64,000 bases of DNA from Gracilaria gracilis (lineage: Eukaryota; Rhodophyta; Florideophyceae; Gracilariales; Gracilariaceae): positions 62,001 through 126,000 of the forward strand of contig JARGSG010000013.1 of assembly GCA_030374805.1 (NCBI GenBank), in the 5' to 3' direction. Below, one piece after another: positions 1 to 10,059 of this stretch (positions are counted from its first letter, which is position 1; every line of letters starts with the position of its first letter). Under the pieces are notes generated by a model. That model ran no database searches and was not told the DNA's origin. It saw nothing but the letters and a program-made list of their open reading frames with translations. Made by a program: the position numbers and the translations under genes.

Positions 1-403
1 GTACCAGATTCCAGAGAAGTCATTCCAGTTAAAGATTTTCAACCGCTTCAAATTAGAGAATACCTGCAGAGGAAGACCGCAATTCTGAAAAAATTTATGC
101 AAATCCATAGAAAGAAACACATAATCCAAAAAGTATGAGTCAAATAAAAAATTCAAAATAGTAAAATTTGTTAGGACTGATTGATTTAAGAAAAAGAAGA
201 AAGCTTTAAACTGATAAAGAAATTTTTGTCCCTTTAGAAAAACGGTTAGAGACCAATAGCAATACTAAGAAGCCAAGAAAGCAAGAGAAAAAGTCTTTCA
301 AATCGAGCGGATTTTTAGAAGGGAAGTTTGGAAAAAGAAGCTCGAGAGACCTGTTGTAGGTGTACTTTCGATTAATTGTCACAAAGCTATTAAAAATAAA
401 ATT
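1..403. other. AT-rich flank without recognisable gene
   Basis: This AT-rich stretch precedes the GA satellite. I see no open frame with coding character, no RNA gene and no element end. Confidence 0.5.
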
Positions 404-759
404 GCTGATAAAGAGAGAGAGAGAGACACAAGAGAGAAAAAGAGAGAGAGAGACTCAGAGAGAGAGAAGAGAGAGAGAGAGAGAAGAGAGAGAAGAGAAA
501 GAGGAGAGACAGAGAATATAGTGTAGAGTTCATGAGGAAGAAAGAGGAGAGGAAGAAAGATAAATAGACCTGAGAGAGAAAGATGTCCGATGAGAAAATT
601 TTATTGCCCGAGAACAACAAGAACGAGAGACAAGATCGGCTGTTTGTTTTTTACAAGAGTGTGAGAAAGAGAGACAGAAAAGAGAAAGGAGGAGAACCAT
701 TGACCTGGACAGAGACCAGAGAAGCGAGAGAGAAAGAGAGAGAGCAGAGAGAGAGGTAG

Positions 760-804
<45 letters not shown>

Positions 805-826
805 AGAGAGAGAGAGAGAGAGAGAG

Positions 827-865
<39 letters not shown>

Positions 866-1140
866 GAGAGAGAAGAGTCAAATGGGCGGGAAGAGAGGAG
901 CGCACAGTCGAGAGACTCAGAGGAGAAGAGGAGAAGAGGAGAAGAGGAGAGAGAGTAGCAGAGAGAGAAAGACGAGCATCCCTAGAGAGACAGTCCATTC
1001 GAGATAGAGAGAGAGGGAGAGAGAGCGAGAGCACAGCCACGAGACTATCTTTTGGCATTTGAGTCCTTAACTAGTTTACAGACAGACAGAGATGCGGTGA
1101 GAGAGAGAGAGAGAGAGAGAGAAGAGAGAGCGAGACATTC
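404..1140 (+). repeat. (GA)n microsatellite, purine-rich + strand
   Basis: Near-continuous GA dinucleotide runs make up this region, with short interruptions such as GACAAGA and GAGGAGAAGAGGAGAA. The + strand is almost pure purine, so the - strand shows long spurious Leu/Ser-rich frames. Those frames reflect the CT repeat and are not genes. The densest uninterrupted runs lie around 770-870. Confidence 0.95.
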
Positions 1141-1179
1141 TTCAAGACAGAGATTAGAGAGAGATTCCTGTTGTTGAGT

Positions 1180-1720
1180 GACAGCGATGTCGGAAAGAGA
1201 GACCACGAGCGAGAGACCAAGAGCGAAATAGAGAGAGAGAGACCAAGAGCGAGAGACCAAGAGCGAGATAGAGAGAGAGGTAGAGAGAGAGAGAGACCAA
1301 GAGCGAGAGACCAAGAGCGAGATAGAGAGAGACCACGAGCGAGAGACCAAGAGCGAGATAGAGAGAGAGAGACCAAGAGAGAGAGACCGAAACCAAGAAG
1401 AGAGCGAGAGAGAGAGAGATCGAGAGAGAGAGACCGAGAGAGAGAGACCGAGAGAGGGAGACCGAGAGAGAGAGAGACCGAAACCAAGAAGAGAGCGAGA
1501 GAGAGAGCGAGAGAGAGTCCGAGACAGAGATCGAGACAGAGACCGAGACAGAGACCGAGAGAGAGACCGAGAGAGAGCCGAGACTGAGAGGCCAAGACCG
1601 AGAGGCAGAGAGACCGAAACCAAGAAGAGAGCGAGAGAGAGAGACCGAGACCAAGAAGAGAGTGAGAGAGAGAGACCGAGACCGAGAGAAATATACCGGA
1701 AGCGAGAGACCGAGACCGAT
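1180..1720 (+). repeat. GA-rich minisatellite with GAGACCAAGAGCGA-type units
   Basis: Imperfect tandem units built from GAGA, GACCAAGAGCGA, GACCGAGA and GACCGAAACCAAGAA recur irregularly. In translation they give Arg/Glu/Asp repeats on + and Ser/Leu/Arg repeats on -. These frames have no other coding signals and I treat them as non-coding satellite. The units look like derivatives of the neighbouring GA repeat with C substitutions at fixed places. Confidence 0.9.
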
Positions 1721-1845
1721 AGAGCGAGCGAGAAAGAGACAGAGAGAGCCAGAGAGTCAGGTACAGACAGCTAAAGCACAAGATACAATAGAAGCGAAGC
1801 AAATAAGCAAAGTGACAAGAGGTGCGGGATGCGGATCGAGGAAGA

Positions 1846-2268
1846 GCAAGTGAGAGTCCGAGCGAGTGAAAGTCCGAGTGAGTGAGAGTCCGAATGAGTG
1901 AGAGTCCGAGTGTGTGAGAGTCCGAGTGAGTGAGAGTCCGAGTGTGTGAGAGTCCGAGTGTGTGAGAGTCCGAGTGTGTGAGAGTCCGAGTGTGTGAGAG
2001 TCCGAGCGAGTGAGAGTCCGAGTGTGTGAGAGTCCGAGTGTGTGAGAGACCGAGTGTGTGAGAGTCCGAGTGTGTGAGAGTCCGAGCGAGTGAAAGTCCG
2101 AGTGTGTGAGAGTCCGAGTGTGTGAGAGTCCGAGTGTGTGAGAGTCCGAGCGAGTGAGAGTCCGAGTGAGTGAGAGTCCGAGTCTGTGAGAGTCCGAGTG
2201 TGTGAGAGACCGAGCGAGTGAAAGTCCGAGCGAGTGAAAGTCCGAGCGAGTGAAAGTCCGAGCGATTG
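1846..2268 (+). repeat. 16-bp tandem minisatellite, about 26 units
   Basis: The unit GAGTCCGAGTGTGTGA repeats about 26 times, with variants at the GTGTGTGA part (GAGTGA, GCGAGTGA, GTGAAA). Sixteen is not a multiple of three, so every third unit returns to frame and translation gives an artificial 16-residue period. Adjacent units share variants, as expected from unequal exchange. There are no unique spacers, so this is not a CRISPR array. Confidence 0.95.
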
Positions 2269-2286
2269 TAAGTCAGACGGAGGATC

Positions 2287-2415
2287 AAAGAGAGAGATCC
2301 AGAGATAGAGTGTGTGTGAGAGAGAGATATATATAGAGTGTGAGAGAGAGATAGAGATAGAGTGAGAGAGAGAGAGAGAGATAGAGTGTGTGAGAGAGAG
2401 AGAGAGAGAAATCAA
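2287..2415 (+). repeat. GA/TA simple repeat at the end of the satellite block
   Basis: GAGAGAGA runs alternate with short GATAGAGTGTGTGTGAGA and TATATATA segments. This closes the roughly 2-kb purine-strand repeat block. Confidence 0.85.
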
Positions 2416-2911
2416 GAGTCAGGGAAAGAGGGATCGAGAACCAATGGGAAATATCCAGAACGAGAGCCATGGAGAGCGAGTACCAGAGACAGAGACAGTC
2501 AGAGCGGTATAGCGGGCGAAAACCAGAGAGCGAACGAGTTTTGTAGTCGCGAAAATGACCACCAAAACTGAATGCTTCCAGGAGAACAGAGATTCCAAGT
2601 ATATGAAGGCGTCCAAGAGCATGAGAGTCCGAGCTGCCACCCGACCGGCGGCGTGTCACGAGTGTTCAGAAGAGGAGAGAAGAGACGGGGGGAGAATACG
2701 AGTCGAAAAGAGAAAGGCTGAATGTGGTTGCGTCCCGTGTTCGGCGTGATGTTGAGGAGATGAACCCTCAAAGGGACTGGCGGACGACATCAAAGTGTTT
2801 GTAGGCGATTGGCGGCGTAGTGGCGAGTCAGAGATCATTGGCACCGTAAGCGCCCAAGATAAAGAAATTGAGCTCTCGGGAGAGACGAAGAGGGAAGATG
2901 CTAATTAGGAA
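2416..2911. other. Unassigned stretch after the satellite
   Basis: Purine bias fades out over this stretch. One small ATG-started frame on + (2555-2749, 64 codons, Lys/Arg/Glu-rich with a CxCxxC-like end) is present, but it has no family match and no promoter that I can see. I do not call it a gene. Confidence 0.4.
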
Positions 2912-3010
2912 GATTACATGTCGTCCCTTGAAGTGATGTTTAGAAGGATTACATGTCGTCGCTTGAAGTGATTAAGAGGACGATTACATGCCGACGCGTA
3001 GAGACGCTTG
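2912..3010 (+). repeat. 35-bp tandem repeat, 2.5 copies
   Basis: GATTACATGTCGTC starts at 2912 and 2947, and a diverged copy (GATTACATGCCGAC) starts at 2982, so the spacing is exactly 35 bp twice. The first two copies share GATTACATGTCGTCNCTTGAAGTGAT (26 positions, one difference). The third copy diverges after about 14 bases. Confidence 0.85.
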
Positions 3011-3016
3011 CATTGA

Positions 3017-4270
3017 ATGGAGGCCCAGAGTAAATTGTAATTCGATGCCTCACCGTACTCCCAAGGCACGTGAATGCCAGCTGAGAGTACTTGTTCATTC
3101 AATTGCACCTCTTATGTAGTGCACCTGTAATGAGTAAGCTTCAGTCACAGCTGGGTTCTCGCGTCCGAGTGTGTTTTGAAGGCGCGACAGGACTGCAGAA
3201 AGAGTGTGAAAACTACTGGAGGGGGAAGTTGTGAAAGGGTAGAAGTTGGGCTGCGGCTGGGGAGAGGGCATCATGTGAAACGGCATCTGAGACTTGATTA
3301 GAAGGGGATGGCGTGGCCGCACGTCGTTTGACGACTGCGCTCTTGAACTTGCGAACTGAACTGAATGGGATGGGCAAGGATACTTGAGAGTGAACAACAA
3401 CAACGTGGTTCTCGCGACAAGTTCCCATTTACCTTCGTCTACGTTGACACACAAACGCGAACGTATAGCCGCTGTGATAGACAACAGCAGATCGACATAC
3501 GCTATAGTTCTCGACCTAACCTCACGTGAAGCATCGGCTTCACGGCGGCCCGGTGCCGAGGGGACATGCCTTACCAAGGGTAGTGGACGCATTTCTGTAC
3601 CGCTGTTGGTATCGCCGCGTTCGCGACAGCACCCGAATGGCATTGTTCCAACAAGTACGAGCTGACCAATGTTTACCTTCATTCTGCAGCTTTCCGCCAC
3701 AACGCACCAGGATCACGTGTACCTACCAATCGTAAGAGGGCTAGCGTTGAGGGGTTGTGGTTTTGAAAATTTCACGCGCATCCTTCTTGGTTCTGGAAAA
3801 CCGTATTTTCCCGCGAGGATACCAAGGGTATCTAGAGATACCTTTGTAGATATAGTACTGTATGTACGGATGCTGTAAGACCAACGTTTCTCTTCAGTAA
3901 CCTTACAGGTAGCTACAGATAGACGATTTTCGAGGGTGGCGAGGGAGGTCACACAAAACCCTTTGAAAAATTCGAGACAGTTGCCGTCGTAGTCCGCGCC
4001 GTGGACACGTCGCAATGGCTCTTTGCTGTCGTCCTGCGTTTCACTACACAGTGTGTATGTAGTAGTACACACACACACCTCTCCGCGAGCTGCGCTCATT
4101 CAATTGCGAATGAGCTGCGGAGCTTCGTGTTCAAGGCGCGCAGCTGGCGGATACGCAACGAGCTTATCAACGTGTCCACTCCACATGCGCCGCTTCAACA
4201 ACCGCTGACACCGTCGTCGCCCTCATGGTGACGCTGGCGCTCCTACAGATGGAGCATCATCTCACCCTAC
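3017..4270. other. Unassigned region, no supported gene
   Basis: Open frames occur on both strands, the longest on - from 3700 to 3095 (201 codons). None has recognisable domains and their compositions look like shadows of one another. A host gene with introns could lie here, but I cannot define its exons. Confidence 0.4.
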
Positions 4271-4274
4271 TTGA

Positions 4275-4704
4275 GAAGCGTGCAACTTCTGCCCCTTCAC
4301 GCATTCACTGCCCGTCGCTCGCGTCTTTGCAACCTCAGTCGTTTCTACGCTCCCTAACTCAAATGAGTTCCACCACATCACAACGCCCCTCAACACCCTC
4401 GAGCAAGACGCAGGGCCCGGGCCACCGGCTGTCGGGCTGCCGTCGTCGCAGCGGGGCCGCAAACGCACGGCTACCGAAGCCGGGCTGAGCAGCGCGGATC
4501 GGCATGCTCGCCGTCGCCGCCGAGTAGACGAAGGCGATATGGAAGCCTCCCACACGCAGCCCATGCCGCTTGCGGCAGCGTCGGGCTCATTGAGCCGCCG
4601 CGATGTTGCTGACTTCGCCACGCGGGAGTACAGGCGTCGGGGTGACCGATGTCGACAGCAGATTCGGGAACGACTAAACCCCCTTTCCCCGCTTTTCCCC
4701 AACG
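4275..4704 (+). CDS. Possible exon of a basic, HLH-like protein
   Basis: One frame stays open from 4275 past 4704, but its first ATG is only at 4539, so any real protein would begin in an upstream exon. It encodes Arg-rich clusters (RGRKR, RRRRR) that could act as nuclear signals. These are followed by IRERLNPLSPLFPN, which resembles helix 1 and the start of the loop of bHLH proteins. The usual basic-region Glu is missing and two prolines break the helix, so the family call is weak. A good splice donor (AACG|GTGAGT) follows directly at 4705, a place where bHLH genes often carry introns. The acceptor and next exon were not identified. The antisense frame (4720-4262) is probably a shadow. Confidence 0.2.
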
Positions 4705-4751
4705 GTGAGTCCTCCCCCAAACGCAGCGCGCCGCGTCGTCGAGGACGATGA

Positions 4752-5384
4752 GCCTCCGATGCACAGCGCCTACACCTCCTCCCCCTGTCCTCCCCCGTTC
4801 ACGTTGTTGTCGTGTTGGAGCGCGCATACGTGCGGCGTGCGCGCCATTTTCGTGGATGGTTTGATGATTTGCACGCTGAGGTTGTGACGCGTGCTGTGCG
4901 CGCCTTTCTTCGACGCGCTGTGTCGAGTTGGTGCGCGTTTGGTTGAGCCGGTGTATCCACCACTTGCGTGACGTTGTTTATGGGGCAGCTTTACCAGCGG
5001 CTATCACTCGCATGCACTTGCAACAGTTCATGACGGCTCTTAATTGATAGCTTTGCCGGGCTACCCAAGAGCATAACCATACTTTACATCATCATCACCA
5101 GGAGAACAGCGCTGCTGAACAAGCTAACATTTATGAACGGATCCCAACATATTACCATATTCCTCCAGCAGCTGCACTCCAGCTCTCACCGTCAGATCCC
5201 TTACTTCAGACGACGCACCCCAGCTGTCACCGCCTGTCAACGCGGTTCAACACGGCCTCCTCTAGCAAGCAGCCTTTTCCGAAGTAAATGCACGTCTCCC
5301 TGCTCTCTTTCTCTCTCTGTCTCTCATGTACTCCACATCAAAAATGACAGCCCTAGATAGATGTTCCCTTCCTTTTTCACTCAT
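4752..5384. other. Unassigned region
   Basis: A frame on + around 4795-4945 reads as helix-forming residues and could be a further exon of the 4275-4704 candidate, but I could not place its splice sites. The remainder includes a CT-rich stretch near 5300-5330 and shows no recognisable coding sequence. Confidence 0.3.
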
Positions 5385-5994
5385 TTATCTCCTCCTCCTC
5401 CACGGCAACCAAGAGGTGCGCTTCACTTCCGTGCCTGCAACAAGTTTCAGTGTCGTACCGGACTGCACATCTGCTTGCGCGCAGATGCCTCTCGCGCCTT
5501 CGATGCGGCCCACGTCTCGCCCGAGAACGAAACTGCCGACGGCTATATGGCGAGCGCTATCGAACGCCTTGCCCCAGGCTTCCCGTTCGCGGTCTCGGTC
5601 CGCGATGTGAGACTGGATGATTTTGTTGAGGTACATGACGATGGCCGTGACTGCGCCCACAAAGAAGAGCTGTCCAATCATCGGGCAATGATACCACGCT
5701 TTCGGCGCAACGAAGGCGAGGATGCAACGGTGGTAGACGGTGCAGAGGTGGAGACGAGCACAGCGACAGGTGAGATGGCGGTGAACAGGAAGCGGTGACG
5801 GGGAGTCGGCTTCCCTTTTTGGTGTGGGGCGTGCTAGATAACTTTACGAAGGTTTCCGAGTGGCGAATGGGAAGCTTCTTTAAATGGCTCTTGAATTCCC
5901 TAACATCAACCATTGTTGCCATCAACAAGCCGTGCACGCTTCGTTTTTTGTACTGTTTGACAATTGTATCATAGATAGCTTTAACTTGGTTCAT
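5385..5994 (-). CDS. Probable two-exon small membrane protein, unknown function
   Basis: Reading on -, exon 1 starts at ATG 5994 and gives a Lys-rich stretch (VKQYKKRSVHG, FKSHLKKLP). It runs to a possible donor (CTTC|GTAAAG) at 5847. A second frame, open from about 5838 to the stop at 5385, contains one hydrophobic segment (QLFFVGAVTAIVMYLNKII). A charged helix (DRDREREAWGKAF) follows and the protein ends in WRRRR. A pyrimidine-rich tract precedes an AAAG acceptor candidate near 5700, which would join the two. The product would be about 150 residues with a single membrane anchor. I do not recognise the family, and the splice model is inferred. The overlapping + frame (5361-5798) has no comparable pattern. 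Confidence 0.3.
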
Positions 5995-6279
5995 TGGCTG
6001 TTTTGCGCTACTCTCGCACGGATATTGTCGAGTTGGCACTTTTTCCACACTGACGTTTTCGTACTACTGTATACCCTTTTACGTAGCCTCTCAGAGGGGT
6101 ATTGCGAACGCAGAAGAAACTTGAGACACCATCTCCCCCGCATCTCTGTACACGTCGTGAACGTTTGCCACCACTTACAACAACCATACCGTATTGGATG
6201 CGAGATAGGCCCTTTCGAAATACGAAATAATATTTGGTGATAATACTACTGTACTGTTAATTGCTTGACAGTGTAAGCC

Positions 6280-6699
6280 TGTTGTAGCGGTTCGCTCATC
6301 TCCAAAGAGATCAGACTGGCGCTCTTCGAAGGCAACACTGCGCTGTGCGGAGACACATTGAACGATTTGCTTGTTTGTTGCCCTCCTGGAAAGGTGTACT
6401 TGGCAGAGAGCAAAAGTTGCGAGCAGTGCCAGCCCGGTACCTCGTATTCGGAATTCAATCTTGAGTGTGCTCAATGCTCGTTCAATACCATCAGCGTGTC
6501 TGTGAACGAAGAGTTCTGCAAGGACTGCCCAGAGGGTACCTTTGCACGTGCGGGCAGCACTTCCTGCTTTTCGTGCCCGGAGAATCAGGTGTTTTTGGCA
6601 GACCTGGATGGCTGCGGAGAGTGTTTCGGCAGATACTTTTCTTTTCTTGCTTTTTGTGATAATCGTCTTTCTGGGCTAGGCTCTCTTCCGTCCGCTTGA
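6280..6699 (+). CDS. Ephrin-receptor-like (GCC2/GCC3-type) Cys-rich exon
   Basis: An open frame with no in-frame ATG follows a plausible acceptor (GTGTAAG|) near 6279. It encodes regularly spaced cysteines: CCPPGKVYL, CEQCQPGTS, CAQCSFNT, CKDCPEGTFA, CFSCPENQ and CGEC. Repeats of CxxCPxGT(Y/F) are the signature of the ephrin-receptor-like/GCC2_GCC3 domain, a disulphide-bonded extracellular module. About three modules are present. The last 20 codons before the stop at 6697 lose the pattern and may be intron read-through. The exon is therefore probably an internal or orphaned piece of a larger secreted or surface protein whose other exons I could not find. Confidence 0.45.
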   Translation, partial: CCSGSLISKEIRLALFEGNTALCGDTLNDLLVCCPPGKVYLAESKSCEQCQPGTSYSEFNLECAQCSFNTISVSVNEEFCKDCPEGTFARAGSTSCFSCPENQVFLADLDGCGECFGRYFSFLAFCDNRLSGLGSLPSA

Positions 6700-7462
6700 C
6701 TGAAACACACCAACCAACGGCTACCTACACGGTTGATGACGTTTACGAAAGTACGCAGTATTCGCATTTGTGTGCATTGCATGTTATGTGCTGGATGCTC
6801 ACGTGGAACTAAGTAACCAAAAAGTAGTTACAACCAAAATCTAAGATTTCAGAAACATTGAGATGAGAAGAATGTCAGTTGCCTTCTTAGATTCACAAGA
6901 ATGAAATTCTTTGAATGTGTTGTACCACGGCAACCGTCAGTGAGCAGTGGCGTACAGTTGGAGCTCCAAAATTTTGAACGCCATAAGGAACAACGGGCTG
7001 TGAAAGCCACTCGTTCACATTTTACTGCGATAAAAGGCGTCGACACCTTCGCCCTGATGTCCACCTTCGCTTCATTCTCCCCGATTTCGGCAAGAATCTC
7101 GTCACTTCCACGCTTGGACACGTAAGGCTCACTAAAGGCATTGTGCCGGTCTGTTCTGGCCTGAACTCACTTCACAGAGTTGTTTTCTTCGCTTCAATTT
7201 ATCCTCAATAAGAGCTCTTCTCTTGCTGGTGCTTTACCTTGCAATACTGGGCGTCTCCTGAAAAACCAAATCGCAAACGCGCTTCTCAGTGGATATGCGC
7301 GTTTGCGTTTGGGTAGACGTCCTGAAAATCGCTGTGGAACAAACCGCAAACCAAAGCACTACGTCGTCATTGAGAGTATGCAGTTTGCTACTTCTTCCAC
7401 CGTCACTTTTTTAGTACGACTTTTTCCCGAAACTTCTGCTTCTCCATTTGATTTGCACTGAA
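6700..7462. other. Unassigned region upstream of the Harbinger element
   Basis: I see no supported gene here. Short frames on both strands overlap one another. The 5' end of the PIF/Harbinger element must lie in or before this stretch, but I could not identify its terminal inverted repeat. Confidence 0.35.
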
Positions 7463-9132
7463 ATGACCCGATGTCCCCCGCACTTGATCTTGAAGTCAAA
7501 ACGGCAGCCTTCGTTTAGGATCCACCTGGCTCCTTACCAGCAACGCATCCGACAAGGAAAAATAAGGAGGTCCGCACTAAGATTCCCACAACAATCGCCG
7601 TTTTTCTTCTTGTATGGCAGCGGATGCGAACCTTCGCTGATCACACTGACCGGCTTTGATCACAGAACATTTCAGTATCTACTTGAAAAGTTTAAACCGT
7701 ATTACGAACGATTCACACCGTACACAGAATGCGGATATATCAGAATGCCGTCTACAACCAACCGTGGAAGACCAAGATTGATGAATGCGACCACCTGTTT
7801 GGGTTTGGCTTTGTCGCACACGCGGACTAGGGGCTCTTCGATGAGCCTATCGCTCATATTTGCAACCACCGCAAGCGTTTCTTCTTTGTATATCAGATTC
7901 GCTCGCCGTCTTCTCATCAACAATTTAGCCAAAGATTCGTTGGTGTAGTACAATGAGACCTCAATGGGTTGGTGCCACGTGGGCCTACTGGTGCGCCTTG
8001 CTGGCTGCACTGTACCCAATTGGTATTCTTTATTTTATAATTTCCAATTTCTAATTTATAGTCTAGGATAGTTTAGCATTGCTGGCCCATGACAGTAGGT
8101 CATGGGCACAGCCGATGACGTCATGCCCGCAGGGGATATCGGCGTCGGTGCACCCTGTATATATTGTGGTGCACCTCGCCTTCCTCCTCGGGTATTGTAA
8201 AGGCAGGCACCACTAGGGCAGTAACTATACCATCTTGGTCACTTGCTACTCTATTACTATTCAGGTTTTACCGCGCGTCGACGTCTACTACCGTACACCT
8301 ACACGGTCTAGACTAGTTGCCCCGCCGTTTGCCCCTGCGGGTTTCAGGTGCCCTACTACCATATTGGTTGTGTGTTTTTCCCCTTTAGGTTGAGCCCTCG
8401 CGCGCTCCCTCTACCAGGCGGACCCCACACCTTATCGGTATTTGTACGACAGTTGGCTACCGTTAAAATGCCATCAACTTCCGAGGCTCAGTCTGCGATG
8501 AGTCTCATTCAGGCTAACTATCCGTTTCTCCAGAATGTTTACTGCTTCGCGGACGGACTAAAACTAAAACTACAACAAAGTGGAGATAAGGTCGTTCAGA
8601 ACCGATTTTACAACGGGTGGACGCATGACCACTATGTAGCAAACGTACTTACATTCAGTCCAACGGGGGTGGTCATTGCGTGCGGATTAAATGCACCCGG
8701 AGCAATGCACGACTCCCACGTTGCCGAGAAATCTGGCGTTTACGAAAAGCTAGAAGCAGCGCACGAACAATATGGAGGACGCTGTGTTATCGACTCGGCA
8801 TTTTCAAGAGGAAGGTATCCATTTTTACTTAAGAGTAGCCCCAACATAGTTGCTACAGCTGCTAACGCGTCGGAACTGGAAACTGGTAGGCAGGCAACAT
8901 CCCTTCGACAGAGTGCTGAGTGGGGAATGCGAGCGTTTAAATCGTGCTTCCACGGGTCGCCGACAGAATGCGATACGAACTATATGGTGAACGAAAGATG
9001 TTTCTGACCTCTTTAGTGCTTCTCTTCAACCTTCGAACAAGAATGGTGGGGTTGAATCAGATCAAAACGGTGTTCACACCAGCATTGCACCGCAATGCGA
9101 ACTCTTTGTTCACTCATTTGCCATCTTTTTGA
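7463..9132 (+). pseudogene. PIF/Harbinger-type DDE transposase, interrupted
   Basis: The N-terminal part (7463-7948) has the features typical of this family: LTGFDHRTFQYLL, TPYTECGYI, GRPRLM, CLGLAL and RTRGSS. The catalytic part (about 8442-9132) has FADGLK (first Asp), GAMHDS, VIDSAF (second Asp) and SAEWGMRAF (Glu), which matches the DDE nuclease of HARBI1-like proteins. Between the halves the frame is lost: there is a stop at 7949 and about 415 bp of unrelated LTR-like DNA from 8027 to 8441. The final part (from about 8990) continues in another frame to 9132. The gene is therefore a broken copy. It converges on the DUF6818 gene and overlaps its 3' end by 19 bp, which matches the two-gene design of Harbinger elements (nuclease plus Myb-like partner). 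Confidence 0.75.
8022..8441 (+). mobile_element. Probable solo LTR inserted in the Harbinger transposase
   Basis: About 415 bp of non-coding DNA separates the two transposase halves. It is flanked by the direct repeat GGTAT at 8022-8026 and 8437-8441, a possible 5-bp target duplication. Inside are a TATATATTG box near 8158 and a pyrimidine-rich 3' part, as in retrotransposon LTRs. The ends are not TG...CA at these exact borders, so the boundaries are uncertain. It does not resemble the LTRs of elements A, B or C. Confidence 0.35.
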
Positions 9133-9911
9133 AGGGCATCACTATGGTGGCCACCATTCGGCGCGCGACCAGAACCAATTAAAAGCATCATCATGCTCAT
9201 CATGTTGTCATGGTTTTTCTGTCCTGATTCTATTAGACGTTCGAACCGAAGAGCCTCCCGCTGCTCTCTTTCTCTCTGCCGCTCCTCCCTTTCCCTTTCC
9301 CGATCTATACGCAGTTCCTCCCGCTTTCGTTGCTCCTTTCTATCCTTTTGATCCTCAAGGATGGAGAGCTTGTAAAGAGTAACCAAATCTTCATTTCCAT
9401 CAGGTTTGGCTCGGCGCACGTGCGTTAAGCGGCGGGATTGCAAGGCAGTGGCAGTAACGAGCGCAGTGGTCGGAGAAACTTCTTGAACGCCTTCTTCCTC
9501 GCCTTGATCGTCGTCATTTTCCCCCTCAAGTGCTTCGTCGAGATCAGTACCGGGTTCTTCTTCTTGAATATTCCCTAAATCGAGGCCGATATCCTCATCA
9601 GCGTTACCAATATCGCACTTCTCCCTGATCATCTCATTTATCTTCTTCGCTCGCTTCACATCTTGGGGGCAATGCGGATCTCCTGTTGGAACTTTGGTTC
9701 GGTAAAGAGTTGCAAATTTGCGACGGAGCGATTCGGGAGTACGTTTGTAAGAAGGGAACACATCGTGGTGATTCTTGGTAACTGTGTCCCATTCCATGGG
9801 TCCTATGGGCAAGAAGTGTTCCAAAACGTCCAGTAAACTGTTCACCTCTCTGGTTGTAAAGCTAAACCCACGCGACTTGCTATTCTTGTGTTTCTTCGAT
9901 TGCTGCGGCAC
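9114..9911 (-). CDS. DUF6818 / Myb-SANT-like protein of the Harbinger element
   Basis: The frame on - starts with a trihelix-like module: FTTREVNSLLDVLEHFLPIG, MEWDTV, TPESLRRKFATLYR, then PTGDPHCP and VKRAKKINEMI. This pattern is the one I know as DUF6818, a Myb/SANT-related DNA-binding domain. It is followed by an acidic stretch (EEEPGTDLDEALEGEND) and a long charged coiled coil (REREREERQREREQ). No ATG opens the frame: 9911 is GTG and the frame stays open upstream beyond 10040. The start may therefore lie in an upstream exon, or the copy may be degenerate. In Harbinger elements the Myb-like protein binds DNA and partners the nuclease, and the adjacent transposase fits this. The two stops overlap convergently. 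Confidence 0.7.
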   Translation of the reverse strand: MPQQSKKHKNSKSRGFSFTTREVNSLLDVLEHFLPIGPMEWDTVTKNHHDVFPSYKRTPESLRRKFATLYRTKVPTGDPHCPQDVKRAKKINEMIREKCDIGNADEDIGLDLGNIQEEEPGTDLDEALEGENDDDQGEEEGVQEVSPTTALVTATALQSRRLTHVRRAKPDGNEDLVTLYKLSILEDQKDRKEQRKREELRIDREREREERQREREQREALRFERLIESGQKNHDNMMSMMMLLIGSGRAPNGGHHSDALQKDGK

Positions 9912-10059
9912 GTCCGGATGTGTAGCGCGAGGCGCGGAGCGTTTGTGGGTTCCAGTTGTATTTGGGGTCTGTTGGAGTGGAACGCGTCTCGGTGCACGGC
10001 AAGTTACGGCTGTAGCATTGGCGACAGTTGAAGGTTGAACGGAAAACCAGCTGTATGTC

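Noticed and set aside
1846-2268. CRISPR-like array
   Set aside because: Units are contiguous, with no unique spacers, and the host is eukaryotic.
390-2415. Long Ser/Leu-rich frames on - and Arg/Glu-rich frames on + within the satellite
   Set aside because: They follow directly from GA/CT and 16-bp repeats. Frames are open on both strands, with no start context, no domain and artificial periodicity.
3095-3700. 201-codon frame on -
   Set aside because: No domain, no consistent composition and overlapping frames of similar length on +. I see nothing that distinguishes it from chance.
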